Made by a program: the position numbers and the translations under genes. Shown piece after piece: positions 47,769 to 56,521 of a stretch of DNA of 64,000 nt. Source of the DNA: Bradyrhizobium ottawaense (GTDB lineage Bacteria > Pseudomonadota > Alphaproteobacteria > Rhizobiales > Xanthobacteraceae); NCBI RefSeq assembly GCF_900099825.1, contig NZ_LT629693.1:4909001-4973000 (forward strand). The letters run 5' to 3'. The notes below the pieces were generated by a model that was not told where the DNA came from, ran no database searches, and worked only from the letters and a program-made list of their open reading frames with translations. Positions within the stretch are counted from its first letter, which is position 1; each line of letters opens with the position of its first letter.

Positions 47769-48587
47769 ATGCATTTCCGTCCCGCCTTTGCCTTCTGCGC
47801 CTCTGTGCTCGCCACGCTCATCCTCGCCACCCCGTCTTACGCCGCCCGCTGCGGCGGCGACTTCAACACCTTCGTGGCGGCGATGTCGCAGGAGGCCGCG
47901 GCATCAGGCATTTCGCAAGGCGTGATCTCACAGGCGCTCGGCGGGGTGCAGCAGGATGGCGGCGTGCTGGCGTTCGACCGGCGCCAGCGCGGCACCTTCA
48001 ACAAGTCGTTCGAGCAGTATGTCTCGACCCGCGTCGGGGCCGGCCGCATCAATGCCGGCCGCGCGATGCTGCAGAGGCATGCGGCGCTGCTGTCGAGCAT
48101 CGAGCAGAAGTTCGGCGTGCCGCGGCAGATCCTGGTCGCGATCTGGGGACTGGAGACCGATTTCGGCAAGGGCGACATGGGAAAATTGCCGGTGTTTCGC
48201 GTGCTCTCGACCATGGCGCATGACTGCCGCCGCACCGAACTGTTCCAGGGCGAATTGCTGGCGGCGCTGAAAATCGTGCAGCGCGGCGACTTGCGTCTGA
48301 ATGACATGATCGGCGCCTATGCCGGCGAGATCGGCCAGACGCAATTTTTGCCGTCGTCCTACATCAAGTATGGCGTCGATTTCGACGGCGACGGCCATGT
48401 CGATCTCCGCCACAGCGTGCCCGACGTGCTCGCCTCCACCGCCAACCTCTTGCACACCTCGGGCTTCAAGATGGGCGCGCCCTACGGCGAAGGCACTGCC
48501 AATTTCGAAGCGATGCGCGAATGGAACAGGGCGACGATCTATCGCAAGACGATCGGGTATTTCGCGGACCAGTTGGGCGGGCGGTAG
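47769..48587 (+). CDS. lytic murein transglycosylase (MltB family)
   Basis: A 272-residue exported enzyme that cleaves peptidoglycan glycan strands with 1,6-anhydro product formation. Signal peptide about 1-25 (ending SYAA), then the SLT-type fold with the catalytic Glu in IWGLETDFG, followed by GEIGQTQFLPSSYIKYGVDFDGDG, the typical MltB segment with a calcium-like DFDGDGH loop. It is shorter than E. coli MltB and has no lipobox, so it is soluble in the periplasm. ATG at 47769 is preferred because it begins the signal peptide. Confidence 0.9.
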   Translation: MHFRPAFAFCASVLATLILATPSYAARCGGDFNTFVAAMSQEAAASGISQGVISQALGGVQQDGGVLAFDRRQRGTFNKSFEQYVSTRVGAGRINAGRAMLQRHAALLSSIEQKFGVPRQILVAIWGLETDFGKGDMGKLPVFRVLSTMAHDCRRTELFQGELLAALKIVQRGDLRLNDMIGAYAGEIGQTQFLPSSYIKYGVDFDGDGHVDLRHSVPDVLASTANLLHTSGFKMGAPYGEGTANFEAMREWNRATIYRKTIGYFADQLGGR

Positions 48588-48592
48588 ACTCC

Positions 48593-48672
48593 GTCATTCC
48601 GGGGCGCGCGATAGCGCGAACCCGGAATCTCGAGATTCCGGATTCGATGCTGCGCATCGCTCCGGAATGACG
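48593..48672. repeat. palindromic repeat (GTCATTCCGG class)
   Basis: GTCATTCCGGGGCGCGCG...GAACCCGGAATCTCGAGATTCCGG... to CTCCGGAATGACGG; nested inverted arms. A short relative is at 6977-7016. Confidence 0.7.
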
Positions 48673-48686
48673 GATAGAGTTGTTTC

Positions 48687-48800
48687 GTCATTGCGAGGAG
48701 CGATAGCGACGAAGCAATCCATGTATCGGCAAGCCGCGCTATGGATTGCTTCCGCCTTCGCTCGTTGAGCTTCGGCGCACGAGTCGCTTCGCTCGCAACG
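48687..48800. repeat. palindromic intergenic repeat, class A (diverged)
   Basis: CGTCATTGCGAGGAGCGATAGCGACGAAGCAATCCAT and inverted ATGGATTGCTTCCGCCTTCGCTCG, then a diverged right end. It abuts the 3' end of the SDR gene at 48807. Confidence 0.65.
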
Positions 48801-48806
48801 CCGAAC

Positions 48807-49652
48807 TCACTTCCCCGCCTGTGCCGCCATCTTCTCCAGCCGCTTCGCCAGCACCGCCCAGTACGTCGCCGGCCGAAACCGTTGCAACAGATCCATGAAC
48901 CAGGCGTCGTTGCCGATCAGGATGCGGGGCTGGTTCTTCTCGATGCCTTCGATGATGCGCAACGCCGCCGCGGCCGGCGTGGTCTTTGCCATCGCGTCAA
49001 AACGGTCGATCGATTGGGCGCGGCGGGCGTTGTCGGTGACGCCGGCGCCGGTGCGGGAGTTGCGCGCGATGTTGGTCGAAACACCGCCGGGATGCACCAC
49101 CGACAGTTTCACCGAACTGTTCGCCATCGCGAGTTCATGGCGCAGGCTTTCGGAAAAGCCGCGCACCGCGAATTTCGCCGCGCAATAGGCGGTCTGGCCG
49201 GGCGGGGCGATGATGCCGAAGATCGAGGACAGGTTGACGATATGTGCCGCGCGTTGACTGGAAAGATGCGGCAGGAAGGCGCGGGTGCCGTGCACCACGC
49301 CCCAGAAATTGATGTTGATCAGCCATTCCATCTGCGCCTGCTCGACTTCGGCGAAAGTGCCGAGCAAGGCGACGCCGGCATTGTTGATGAGGATGTTGAG
49401 CGAAGGATGCGCGGCGGTGGCGGCCTGAGCGAAATCCCGGATCTGTCCGGGCTCGCCGACATCGACGCGGTGCACGCTGACCTTGCAATCGGGATTGCGG
49501 CCGATCTCGGCGGCGAGTTGTTGCAACCCGGCCTCGTCGCGGTCGGCGAGCGCGAGATCGCAGCCGCGCGCGGCCAATTCCAGCGCCAGTGCGCGGCCGA
49601 TGCCGCTGGCGGCGCCGGTGACGGCGGCGGCACTTCCGGAGATCGCAGTCAT
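48807..49652 (-). CDS. short-chain dehydrogenase/reductase
   Basis: A 281-residue SDR: TGAASGIGRALALELAARG (nucleotide motif, residues about 12-30), NNAG in ILINNAGVALLGTF, catalytic Ser in VNLSSIFGIIAP and Tyr-x-x-x-Lys in AYCAAKFAVRGF. A C-terminal extension of about 40 residues ends in Lys. ATG at 49652 with GGAG 5 bases upstream; the frame is open much farther 5' but runs into the divergent response regulator. Substrate unknown. Confidence 0.9.
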   Translation of the reverse strand: MTAISGSAAAVTGAASGIGRALALELAARGCDLALADRDEAGLQQLAAEIGRNPDCKVSVHRVDVGEPGQIRDFAQAATAAHPSLNILINNAGVALLGTFAEVEQAQMEWLININFWGVVHGTRAFLPHLSSQRAAHIVNLSSIFGIIAPPGQTAYCAAKFAVRGFSESLRHELAMANSSVKLSVVHPGGVSTNIARNSRTGAGVTDNARRAQSIDRFDAMAKTTPAAAALRIIEGIEKNQPRILIGNDAWFMDLLQRFRPATYWAVLAKRLEKMAAQAGK

Positions 49653-49799
49653 TTGGACTCCATTGAGGTCGGGGAAACGGGATGGGAACTCGCGAAAAAT
49701 TGCTTGTTCCCGGACATTGGCAAATTGGAACCGAACCATAAAGCGGTTTCGGCGCTTAACCCTGACGGCTCTGGGCAACATCAAAACGGAGGCGACCAA

Positions 49800-50213
49800 A
49801 TGGGACAATCGAAACCCTTCCGCGCGACCGCACTGATCGTCGAGGACGACCCGATGCAACGGGAAATGATCTGCCTGCTGCTGGAGGAAAGCGACGTCGA
49901 CGTCATCGAGTGCGAAAGCGCGGAGGCCGCCGAACTGGTGCTGGAAAACGTCGGCGACAACGTGGTGATGATGATGACCGACGTGCACCTCGCCGGCAAC
50001 ATGAATGGCGTCGAACTCGCGTACATCGCCCGCAAGTACAATCCCGGCATCGGGGTGATCGTCACGTCAGGCAGGCCCTTACCTCAGGAATTGCCCGACG
50101 GCGCACAGTTCTGGTCCAAGCCATGGGCGCCGCTCGACGTGATCCGCGAAGCGGAGCGGATGGCCTATGCCTGGAGCATCGATGCGCAGAGCCGACGGCG
50201 CCCGCCTGCGTGA
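49800..50213 (+). CDS. single-domain response regulator
   Basis: A 137-residue receiver-only protein. Acid pocket Glu15-Asp16-Asp17 (VEDDP), phospho-acceptor Asp61 (MMTDVHLAG), conserved Ser90 region (VTSGRP) and Lys107 (WSKPW) are all in register. No output domain, so it acts by protein contacts or phosphotransfer. GGAGG 8 bases before the ATG. No histidine kinase nearby. It is divergent from the SDR gene. Such stand-alone receivers are frequent in Bradyrhizobium stress or motility networks, as I recall. Confidence 0.9.
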   Translation: MGQSKPFRATALIVEDDPMQREMICLLLEESDVDVIECESAEAAELVLENVGDNVVMMMTDVHLAGNMNGVELAYIARKYNPGIGVIVTSGRPLPQELPDGAQFWSKPWAPLDVIREAERMAYAWSIDAQSRRRPPA

Positions 50214-50229
50214 TCGCGCCCGCCGGTCT

Positions 50230-50307
50230 GGCGCTGCCAGGTCTTGGTGCTGCCAAGTCTTAGCGCTGCCAAGTCTTAGCGCTGCCGAGTCTTGGTGCTG
50301 TTATGTC
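50230..50307. repeat. tandem 16-bp repeat, about 4.9 copies
   Basis: Units read GGCGCTGCCAGGTCTT, GGTGCTGCCAAGTCTT, AGCGCTGCCAAGTCTT, AGCGCTGCCGAGTCTT and a partial GGTGCTGTTATGTC, without spacers. It lies between the response regulator and the LysE gene (start 50349). Confidence 0.85.
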
Positions 50308-50348
50308 AAGAGCTACCACGGCGGAGGCCGCCGTGGTAATTTCCGTTC

Positions 50349-50966
50349 ATGACACTGTCCTTTCTCCTGACCTCGCTGATCGTGGTCGCCTCGCCCGGCA
50401 CCGGCGTGCTGTACACGCTGGCGGTGGCGCTGACACAGGGCGCCCGGCCGAGCATCGCCGCCGCCTTCGGCTGTACGCTCGGCATCGTGCCGCAGATGCT
50501 GGCGGCCATGCTGGGCCTGGCCGCGGTGCTGCACACCAGCGCGCTGGCATTTGCCGCGCTGAAATATTGCGGCGTGGTCTATCTGCTGTACATGGCCTGG
50601 CAGGCGCTGCGCGAGACCGGGGCGCTGGCGCTCGACACACGTCCCGCCGCAGGCGAGCGATCCAGCCGACGCGTCATCGTCACGGCGATCCTGATCAACA
50701 TCCTCAATCCAAAGCTGTCGATCTTCTTCCTGGCCTTCCTGCCGCAGTTCATTGCCGCCGACGAGCGCCATCCCCTGGCGCGCATGCTCGAACTGAGCGG
50801 CACCTTCATGGCGATGACGTTTGCGGTGTTCGCCGTCTACGGCCTGTTCGCCGCCTCGGTCCGCGACCGCGTCATCTCGCGGCCGAAGGTGATGGCCTGG
50901 CTGCGCCGCAGCTTTGCCGCCGGCTTCGCCGCGCTCGGCGCCAGGCTGGCGTTCGCGGAGCGGTAG
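50349..50966 (+). CDS. LysE/RhtB family exporter
   Basis: A 205-residue six-segment inner-membrane transporter with the LysE N-terminal motif (VVASPGTGVLYTLAVALTQGARPSI) and NILNPKLSIFFLAFLPQF. It is a paralogue of the transporter at 36607. Monocistronic, with the 16-bp tandem repeat upstream of its start. Export substrate unknown. Confidence 0.9.
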   Translation: MTLSFLLTSLIVVASPGTGVLYTLAVALTQGARPSIAAAFGCTLGIVPQMLAAMLGLAAVLHTSALAFAALKYCGVVYLLYMAWQALRETGALALDTRPAAGERSSRRVIVTAILINILNPKLSIFFLAFLPQFIAADERHPLARMLELSGTFMAMTFAVFAVYGLFAASVRDRVISRPKVMAWLRRSFAAGFAALGARLAFAER

Positions 50967-50998
50967 TAGCTGTCGTTACGGACGCCGAGACCGTAGCC

Positions 50999-51110
50999 CG
51001 GATGAGCGAAGCGATATCCGGGACCGGTGCGTGTGTTTCCCCGGATGTCGCGGAGCCTGTCATCGGGCGCGCATTCGCGCGACCCGTTGGCTCATCCGGG
51101 TTACAAGTTT
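50999..51110. repeat. mosaic repeat sharing the class A module
   Basis: CCCGGATGAGCGAAGCGATATCCGGG and an ending GGCTCATCCGGGTTAC form the outer arms; in between lies CGGAGCCTGTCATCGGGCGCGCATTCGCGCGACCCG, the module also inside the class A copies at 1814 and 17808. Confidence 0.65.
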
Positions 51111-51120
51111 GAGCTTCTCC

Positions 51121-51152
51121 AAAAATCAAAAAGGCGGACCCGAGGGCCCGCC
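51121..51152 (-). terminator. terminator of the lysine-rich mini-gene
   Basis: On the minus strand GGCGGGCCC, TC, GGGTCCGCC (one G-U pair), then TTTTTGATTTTT. On the plus strand the stem has an A-C mismatch and no T-run, so it works leftward. Confidence 0.75.
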
Positions 51153-51207
51153 AGCTTTGGAAGATTGGATGCCCGGGCGGAACTGAGCGCTCCACCCGGG
51201 CGAAAAT

Positions 51208-51276
51208 TCACTTCTTGGACTTCTTGGCCTTCTTCGCCTTCTTCGCCTTTTTCGCCTTCTTCGCTTTCTTAGCCAT
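51208..51276 (-). CDS. 22-residue Lys/Ala repeat peptide
   Basis: ATG at 51276 opens a 22-residue peptide: M, then six AKK triplets, then SKK, stop TGA. AGAGGA lies about 5 bases upstream and a good leftward terminator follows at 51152-51121, so the unit has all parts of a real transcript. The composition recalls the tails of H1-like proteins and could bind nucleic acid. It may also be a decayed or regulatory remnant. No family recognised. Confidence 0.5.
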   Translation of the reverse strand: MAKKAKKAKKAKKAKKAKKSKK

Positions 51277-51709
51277 AGTATCCTCTCAAGGTTTTAATGG
51301 ATTGAAACGCGACACCGAGGCATGTTTGGCGGAGGGCCAGCCTCACAACATCCTCAATGACAATCCCAACAGATTCGCAGCGCGATTCCGCGTGCTGTCA
51401 TGCTGATGTCATCGCGTTATCCACAGCCATTATGCGTTTCGACGCGATTTTTCATCAAAACGCCGCTGGTCACGTCCGTTCGCGGCGCGCGCGTCATGCT
51501 TAACGACGAGGAAATACGCGCCCTCTTCATCAATTTAAAACCACCATTTGGATTCGCCGACAGCGGTGAGAGTCCGTTAAGCGGCGCCGATGCACCTTGT
51601 TGCCAAGACAACGGGGATTGTCGTGGGGGAAGGCCCCGGGGGCGCAAGTTTCCGGCGTTTGGTTGGGCAACAGGGGAGACGGGGCCGCATAGGCCTTGGG
51701 GTATCAGCG
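51277..51709. other. gap before the GGDEF gene
   Basis: 433 bases with no supported gene. The frame of the GGDEF protein is open from 51590, but that extension has no good codon bias and no membrane or domain content. The stretch holds the divergent promoters of the mini-gene and the cyclase; no repeat recognised. Confidence 0.4.
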
Positions 51710-52939
51710 ATGCTGAGCGTTCCGACGCTTTGGACAGTGTTCGTCATCAACTTTCTCGCGCTCGGCCTGATCTGGGCCTACGTGGTGCGCAGCTATCCGG
51801 CGTTCGCGCCGGCGCGGTTCTGGACCGGCTCGTCGTTCGTGGCGGCGGTAGGGGCCGCGGTGGCGACGCTCCGCGTCGTGATGACGGACTCGCTGGTGCC
51901 GCTAGTACTGGGCGGCACGGCGCTGATCCTGGCGATCTGCCTGGCTGCGATGGGCATTCGGAAATTCTTCGACAAGCCGCTGACGTGGCGTTTTACGCTG
52001 CTCGTGACCGGGCTGGGTTTTGCCGGCCTTTCCCTCTTTACATTCGCCTATGACAGCGTGCCGGGGCGGCTCACCGTCTTTACGATTGCCGAGACGATCC
52101 CGCTGGCGCTGAACCTGAGGCTGCTGCTGACCCCGCAGGAGGGGCGCATCAATCCGGGGGCGCGGCTGGCCGGCATTGTTGCGACGTTCATCATCGCCAT
52201 TTTCGGTGTGCGGCTGCTTTGCGGACTGACCGGATTGGCTGGCGGTTTCGCCTATGCCTACTTCAGCCCGGTCCAGTCGGTGCTGGTCCTGCTGCTGGTG
52301 TTCCTGTCGATGGCGTTGAATTTCGGCTTCCTGCTGATGGCGATGGATCGCCTGCGCGACGAGGTCGCGGATCTGGCGCTGCTCGATGACCTCACCGGCG
52401 TCGGCAACCGCCGCCATCTGGTGCAGCGCCTCGCCGAGGAATGCGCGCGATCGGAGCGCAGCGGCCAGCCGTTTTCGCTGCTCGTGATCGATCTCGACGG
52501 CTTCAAGGGCATCAACGACACCCACGGCCATGCCGCCGGCGACGCCTGCCTGCAGCATTTCACCCTGATGGCGCAAACCCGCTTGCGGCCCGGCGACATG
52601 CTGGCGCGCTCCGGTGGCGACGAGTTCTGCATCGTGCTGCCGTCCTCGACGCTGCGCGAGGGCGCCATGATCGCCCGCCGCGTGCTGGAAGTCTGCCGCG
52701 CCGATGCCGAGCAATGCGTCGGCGCAGATATTCCGATCTCGGTCTCGATCGGCGTCGCGCAGTGGGCCCGGGAGATGGGCGCATCGCCCGATCAACTGAT
52801 CGCGGCGGCCGACCAGGCGCTGTACGACGCCAAGAAGGGGGGCCGCAACCGGTTTGCGACCTTCGAGGCGGCGCCGCCGCTGGTCCCAGAACTCACAAGC
52901 CCCGTGGTTTCGGATATGGCCGCGCGCAAGCGGGCGTGA
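51710..52939 (+). CDS. membrane diguanylate cyclase (GGDEF)
   Basis: A 409-residue protein: about six transmembrane helices (residues 8-210), then a GGDEF domain with the signature SGGDEF (301-306), the metal/nucleotide motif DLDGFKGINDTHGH (261-274) and an inhibitory I-site RxxD at 293-296. It should make cyclic di-GMP and be feedback-inhibited. The N-terminal membrane part probably senses an unknown signal. ATG at 51710 chosen; an ORF open from 51590 has no ribosome site. Followed 31 bases later by the amidase gene. Confidence 0.92.
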   Translation: MLSVPTLWTVFVINFLALGLIWAYVVRSYPAFAPARFWTGSSFVAAVGAAVATLRVVMTDSLVPLVLGGTALILAICLAAMGIRKFFDKPLTWRFTLLVTGLGFAGLSLFTFAYDSVPGRLTVFTIAETIPLALNLRLLLTPQEGRINPGARLAGIVATFIIAIFGVRLLCGLTGLAGGFAYAYFSPVQSVLVLLLVFLSMALNFGFLLMAMDRLRDEVADLALLDDLTGVGNRRHLVQRLAEECARSERSGQPFSLLVIDLDGFKGINDTHGHAAGDACLQHFTLMAQTRLRPGDMLARSGGDEFCIVLPSSTLREGAMIARRVLEVCRADAEQCVGADIPISVSIGVAQWAREMGASPDQLIAAADQALYDAKKGGRNRFATFEAAPPLVPELTSPVVSDMAARKRA

Positions 52940-52970
52940 TACGCGCCAGTGAGGCCACTGGACTGAGATC

Positions 52971-53609
52971 ATGAACCTACGTTTCGCCGCCGTGGCGCTT
53001 GTTGGCGCCTTCACGTTCTCCTTGGCATTCGCCGTTCCGGCTTCGGCGCAAACGCCCGACCTCGCGGCCATCGCGCGCGCGTCGGGCACCCCCGACATTC
53101 CCGGCCTGAAAATGGTCTGGCTGGCGCCATGGGGCGACCCCGCAAAGGCCCATCCCTGGCGCAACATCATCGTGCACCAGACCGAAGGCCCAAGCGGCTC
53201 CGCCCGCGGCGGCGCGCAGGAGCAGAACAAAAATCCGACCCGGCGCGGCGTCATGGTCTGGGTCGAGACCGACGGCACGGTGTACTGGGCGGTCGCGGAA
53301 AATCTGGTACCGACCCATACCGACGGCGCCGACCGCAACGACAACAAATATATCGACAACAGCAAAACCTATCGCCAGGTCAACAAGGACACCTCGATCG
53401 GCGTCGAATTCGCTGGCAATTATCCCGACGTGACGCGCGGCGCGACGGAAGCACAGGTCGCGGCGTGGCGGATCCTGGTGAAGGTGTTGCGGGCGCGCTA
53501 CGGCATTCCGCTCGAACGCGTCTACGCCCACAACTGGATCGACTTCAAGGACGCCCGCTATTGCGAAGGCTGCGCGCTGGCGAAACTGGCGCGGGAGTGG
53601 GGCGAGTAA
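52971..53609 (+). CDS. exported N-acetylmuramoyl-L-alanine amidase-like protein
   Basis: A 212-residue secreted protein with signal peptide (about 1-26, ending ASAQ) and an amidase_2/PGRP fold: the zinc His in IIVHQTEGPS, the central SIGVEFAGNYPD and the second site in VYAHNWIDFKDARYCEGC. It should cleave or recognise peptidoglycan stem peptides. Close after the GGDEF gene; co-transcription possible. Confidence 0.86.
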   Translation: MNLRFAAVALVGAFTFSLAFAVPASAQTPDLAAIARASGTPDIPGLKMVWLAPWGDPAKAHPWRNIIVHQTEGPSGSARGGAQEQNKNPTRRGVMVWVETDGTVYWAVAENLVPTHTDGADRNDNKYIDNSKTYRQVNKDTSIGVEFAGNYPDVTRGATEAQVAAWRILVKVLRARYGIPLERVYAHNWIDFKDARYCEGCALAKLAREWGE

Positions 53610-53675
53610 GCCGATTGACCGCCTGATCGGGTTCAAGCAATCTCACTTGGCGGTGGGCTGAAAGGATTTGAATTG

Positions 53676-54158
53676 ATGACGTCTGCTTCGATGGCCTTGC
53701 CGTATTCACGCGCCAGGAAAGCCTTCGGCGCGGTGCCGGCGATCGCGCTGTTGCTTGGCGCCACACTGCTGGCGGCGCTGGAAGTGCCGAGCAAGCCGTT
53801 CCTCGACAAGAACAGCTTCTATCTGTCGTCGTCCGGCTTCAAGGTGCAGGTCGTCAACGATGCCGCGGGCAGGCAGGCGCTGCACGCATTGCCGCCGCAT
53901 CGCTTCGTCGTTCACCGCTACGGCAACGACGTGCGCTATCTCTATGCCGAGCCGATCCACTGCGTCTGCATCTTCATCGGCACGCAGGCGGCCTATCAGA
54001 ATTATCGCGACATCCTCGCCAGGCCGGTCGATCAGCCCGACACCGTCGCGCCCGACTACCAGACCCAGGCCAGCGCGTTGCTCTATGGCGATCCCTACGA
54101 CTGGACCTCGCTCAACCAGCCCACCAGCATCGCCGATTATCTGCAGACGTATTATTGA
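53676..54158 (+). CDS. exported or anchored hypothetical protein
   Basis: A 160-residue protein with an N-terminal hydrophobic segment (about residues 16-34) as signal or anchor, then a mixed region with PHRFVVHRYGNDVRYLYAEPIHCVCIFIGTQAAYQNYRD and an acidic C-terminus. ATG at 53676 with AAGGA upstream. A CxC pair is present. I do not recognise the family. Confidence 0.65.
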   Translation: MTSASMALPYSRARKAFGAVPAIALLLGATLLAALEVPSKPFLDKNSFYLSSSGFKVQVVNDAAGRQALHALPPHRFVVHRYGNDVRYLYAEPIHCVCIFIGTQAAYQNYRDILARPVDQPDTVAPDYQTQASALLYGDPYDWTSLNQPTSIADYLQTYY

Positions 54159-54192
54159 GGGGGACGACGGCGGGCTGCCCACCAGAACAGCC

Positions 54193-54280
54193 GTCATACG
54201 CGGGCTTGACCCGCGTATCCATCACGCTTCGGAAAATTCTTGCGAAGGAGATGGATGGCCGGGTCAAGCCCGGCCATGAC
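54193..54280. repeat. class B palindromic repeat
   Basis: GTCATACGCGGGCTTGACCCGCGTATCCATC and GATGGATGGCCGGGTCAAGCCCGGCCATGAC arms. The left arm has changed to CGCGGG/CCCGCG with compensating bases, keeping the local stem. Confidence 0.75.
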
Positions 54281-54303
54281 GTCCTGATATAAGGCTCGCC
54301 CCA

Positions 54304-54334
54304 AAAACAAAAAGCCGGCGTCGCCGCCGGCTTT
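54304..54334 (-). terminator. rpoH terminator
   Basis: AAAGCCGGCG, TCGC loop, CGCCGGCTTT; on the minus strand it is followed by a T-rich run (TTTGTTTTTGG), 24 bases beyond the rpoH stop. Confidence 0.8.
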
Positions 54335-54358
54335 CGTCAGTTGTCGCTTCGCGCGCGG

Positions 54359-55258
54359 TTAGAGCGCGGCTTCCAGAACGGCGGCGTCCGCCTTCGCGAT
54401 CGTGCCCTTGACGGCCGACTGCACCTTTTCGAAAGCCCGGACCTCGATCTGCCGCACGCGTTCGCGGCTGACGCCGAATTCGGCGGCGAGGTCTTCCAGC
54501 GTCATCGGGTCTTCCGCCAGACGCCGCGCCTCGAAGATGCGGCGTTCACGCGGGTTGAGCACGCCGATGGCGCCGTTCAGCGCCTGCCGGCGATGATCGA
54601 ACTCCTCGTGTTCGGCCATTACGGCTTCTTGGTTGGGCGAGTTATCGACCAGCCAGTCCTGCCATTCGCCGGCTTCACCGTCGTCGCGGATCGGCGCGTT
54701 GAGCGACGCGTCGCCACCGAGGCGGCGGTTCATGTCGATCACGTCCTGGGCCGTGACGCCGAGGCGCTTGGCAATGATCTTGACCTGGTCGGGGCGGAGA
54801 TCGCCTTCGTCCAGAGCCGAGATCTTGCTCTTCGCCTTGCGCAGGTTGAAGAACAGCTTCTTCTGGTTCGCGGTGGTGCCCATTTTCACGAGCGACCAGG
54901 AACGCAGGATGTACTCTTGAATCGACGCCTTGATCCACCACATGGCGTAGGTAGCGAGCCGGAAGCCCTTTTCGGGTTCGAAGCGCTTGACCGCCTGCAT
55001 CAGGCCGACATTGCCTTCCGAGACCACCTCGGAAATCGGCAAGCCGTAGCCGCGATAGCCCATGGCGATCTTGGCCACGAGCCGGAGATGGCTGGTGACA
55101 AGGTGATGCGCCGCGTCGCGATCGTCATGTTCGCGCCAACGCTTGGCGAACATGTATTCCTGCTGGGGTTCCAGCATCGGAAATTTGCGGATCTCGGCGA
55201 GGTAACGGGAAAGACCGTGTTCTCCATTGAGAACCGGTAAAGTAGCTGTACGGGCCAT
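54359..55258 (-). CDS. rpoH: RNA polymerase sigma-32 (heat-shock sigma)
   Basis: A 299-residue sigma factor for the heat-shock regulon. The RpoH box (QKKLFFNLRKAKSK) is between regions 2 and 3, region 2 shows HHLVTSHLRLVAKIAMGYRGYGLPISEVVSEGNVGLMQAVKRF, and region 4 ends with LAAEFGVSRERVRQIEVRAFEKV. Bradyrhizobium carries several rpoH copies; which one this is cannot be told. A terminator follows at 54334. Confidence 0.95.
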   Translation of the reverse strand: MARTATLPVLNGEHGLSRYLAEIRKFPMLEPQQEYMFAKRWREHDDRDAAHHLVTSHLRLVAKIAMGYRGYGLPISEVVSEGNVGLMQAVKRFEPEKGFRLATYAMWWIKASIQEYILRSWSLVKMGTTANQKKLFFNLRKAKSKISALDEGDLRPDQVKIIAKRLGVTAQDVIDMNRRLGGDASLNAPIRDDGEAGEWQDWLVDNSPNQEAVMAEHEEFDHRRQALNGAIGVLNPRERRIFEARRLAEDPMTLEDLAAEFGVSRERVRQIEVRAFEKVQSAVKGTIAKADAAVLEAAL

Positions 55259-55474
55259 TGTAGCGCCCTCCAGTGGTTCAGGCCCCCGATAGCGGCGGGC
55301 CCGGCAGACGGCCGCTGTGTTAAAGCCGGCCAGGCTGCGATGTTCCGCGCTGGATATTCAGCGCAGGTGCAACATACACCAAACCTGACCATTTAGGGAA
55401 GGATTGCTGACGTCACGTCCCCGTGTGCCTGCCATAACCTGTTGGCATGGCAACGCTTTTCCAAAAGGCCTGCG

Positions 55475-56521
55475 TCATAGCGCCGCTTCCAGGGCGCTCC
55501 TTAAGAGAAGCAAATCCTCCGGCAAAGCCGCTTCCCAGTGCAAAAGTTCCCCGGTCCGCGGGTGCTCCAGGGCCAGCAGGTAGGCGTGCAGGGCCTGCCT
55601 GCCCAAGGCAGAGAGTGCGGCCTGGGCCTGGGGCCCGAGGTGGCCGGCCTTGGTCTTGAAGTGGGAGCCGTAGACGGCGTCGCCCATCAGCGGGTGGTCG
55701 ATATGGGACAGATGCACCCGGATCTGGTGAGTCCGCCCGGTCTCGAGCTGGCAGGCGAGCAGGGAAGCGACCGGCTTGCCGTCGCGGCCCTGATAGGCCG
55801 CCTGCAGCTCCCAATGGGTCACCGCTTCGCGCCCACCCTCGCGCACCGCCATCTTTTCGCGGGCATAGGGATGGCGGTCGATCGGGGCGTCGACCGTGCC
55901 GCGCTGGCGGCCGGGCGCGCCCCAGATGAAGGCCATGTAGCCGCGCTGCATCGGCCCCGTGCGGCCATGGTCGGCGAATTGCGCGGTCAGCGATTGATGG
56001 GCGTGGTCGTTCTTGGCGACCACCATCAGCCCGGTGGTGTCCTTGTCGAGCCGGTGCACGATGCCGGGGCGGCGGACACCACCAATCCCCGAGAGGCTTG
56101 CGCCGCAATGGGCGATCAGCGCGTTGACCAGGGTGCCGCTCTCATGGCCGGCGGCCGGATGCACGACCAGTCCCTTGGGCTTGTCGATGACGATGATGTC
56201 GTCATCCTCGTAGACGATATCGAGCGCGATATTCTCACCCTTCGGCTCCGGCGCCACCGCCTCCGGGACGTCGATTGTGATCGTATCGCCGGTGGTGACA
56301 TGATAAGCGGGGTCGCGGACGGGGGTGCCCCTGGCGGTGACGGAACCGGCCAGGATCAGCGCCTTCAGCCGCGAGCGCGACAGTTCCGGGCGGAGCACCG
56401 CGAGCACACGGTCGAGACGGGTCGAGCCCTCGTCGCCGCCGACGGTGACCTCCAGCCTTTGTCCGCCAGTTGAAGTGCCTTGATCCAAAACCGAGCCCTG
56501 TTCCAAAGAAGAGTTCTGCAT
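55475..56521 (-). CDS. rluD: 23S rRNA pseudouridine synthase, RluD family
   Basis: A 348-residue RluA/RluD-type synthase. An S4-like RNA-binding domain (RLDRVLAVLRPELSRSRLKALI) is followed by the catalytic domain with the Asp motif GIVHRLDKDTTGLMVVAK and the end LETGRTHQIRVHLSHIDHPLMGD. RluD modifies helix 69 of 23S rRNA. The ATG at 56521 overlaps the ATG of the divergent membrane gene by two bases (CATG). A short Gln/Gly/Ser leader precedes the S4 domain, so a later start is possible. Confidence 0.92.
   Translation of the reverse strand: MQNSSLEQGSVLDQGTSTGGQRLEVTVGGDEGSTRLDRVLAVLRPELSRSRLKALILAGSVTARGTPVRDPAYHVTTGDTITIDVPEAVAPEPKGENIALDIVYEDDDIIVIDKPKGLVVHPAAGHESGTLVNALIAHCGASLSGIGGVRRPGIVHRLDKDTTGLMVVAKNDHAHQSLTAQFADHGRTGPMQRGYMAFIWGAPGRQRGTVDAPIDRHPYAREKMAVREGGREAVTHWELQAAYQGRDGKPVASLLACQLETGRTHQIRVHLSHIDHPLMGDAVYGSHFKTKAGHLGPQAQAALSALGRQALHAYLLALEHPRTGELLHWEAALPEDLLLLRSALEAAL

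Noticed and set aside
50230..50307. CRISPR array
   Set aside because: The 16-bp units are directly abutting with no unique spacers, and no cas genes are present anywhere in the window.
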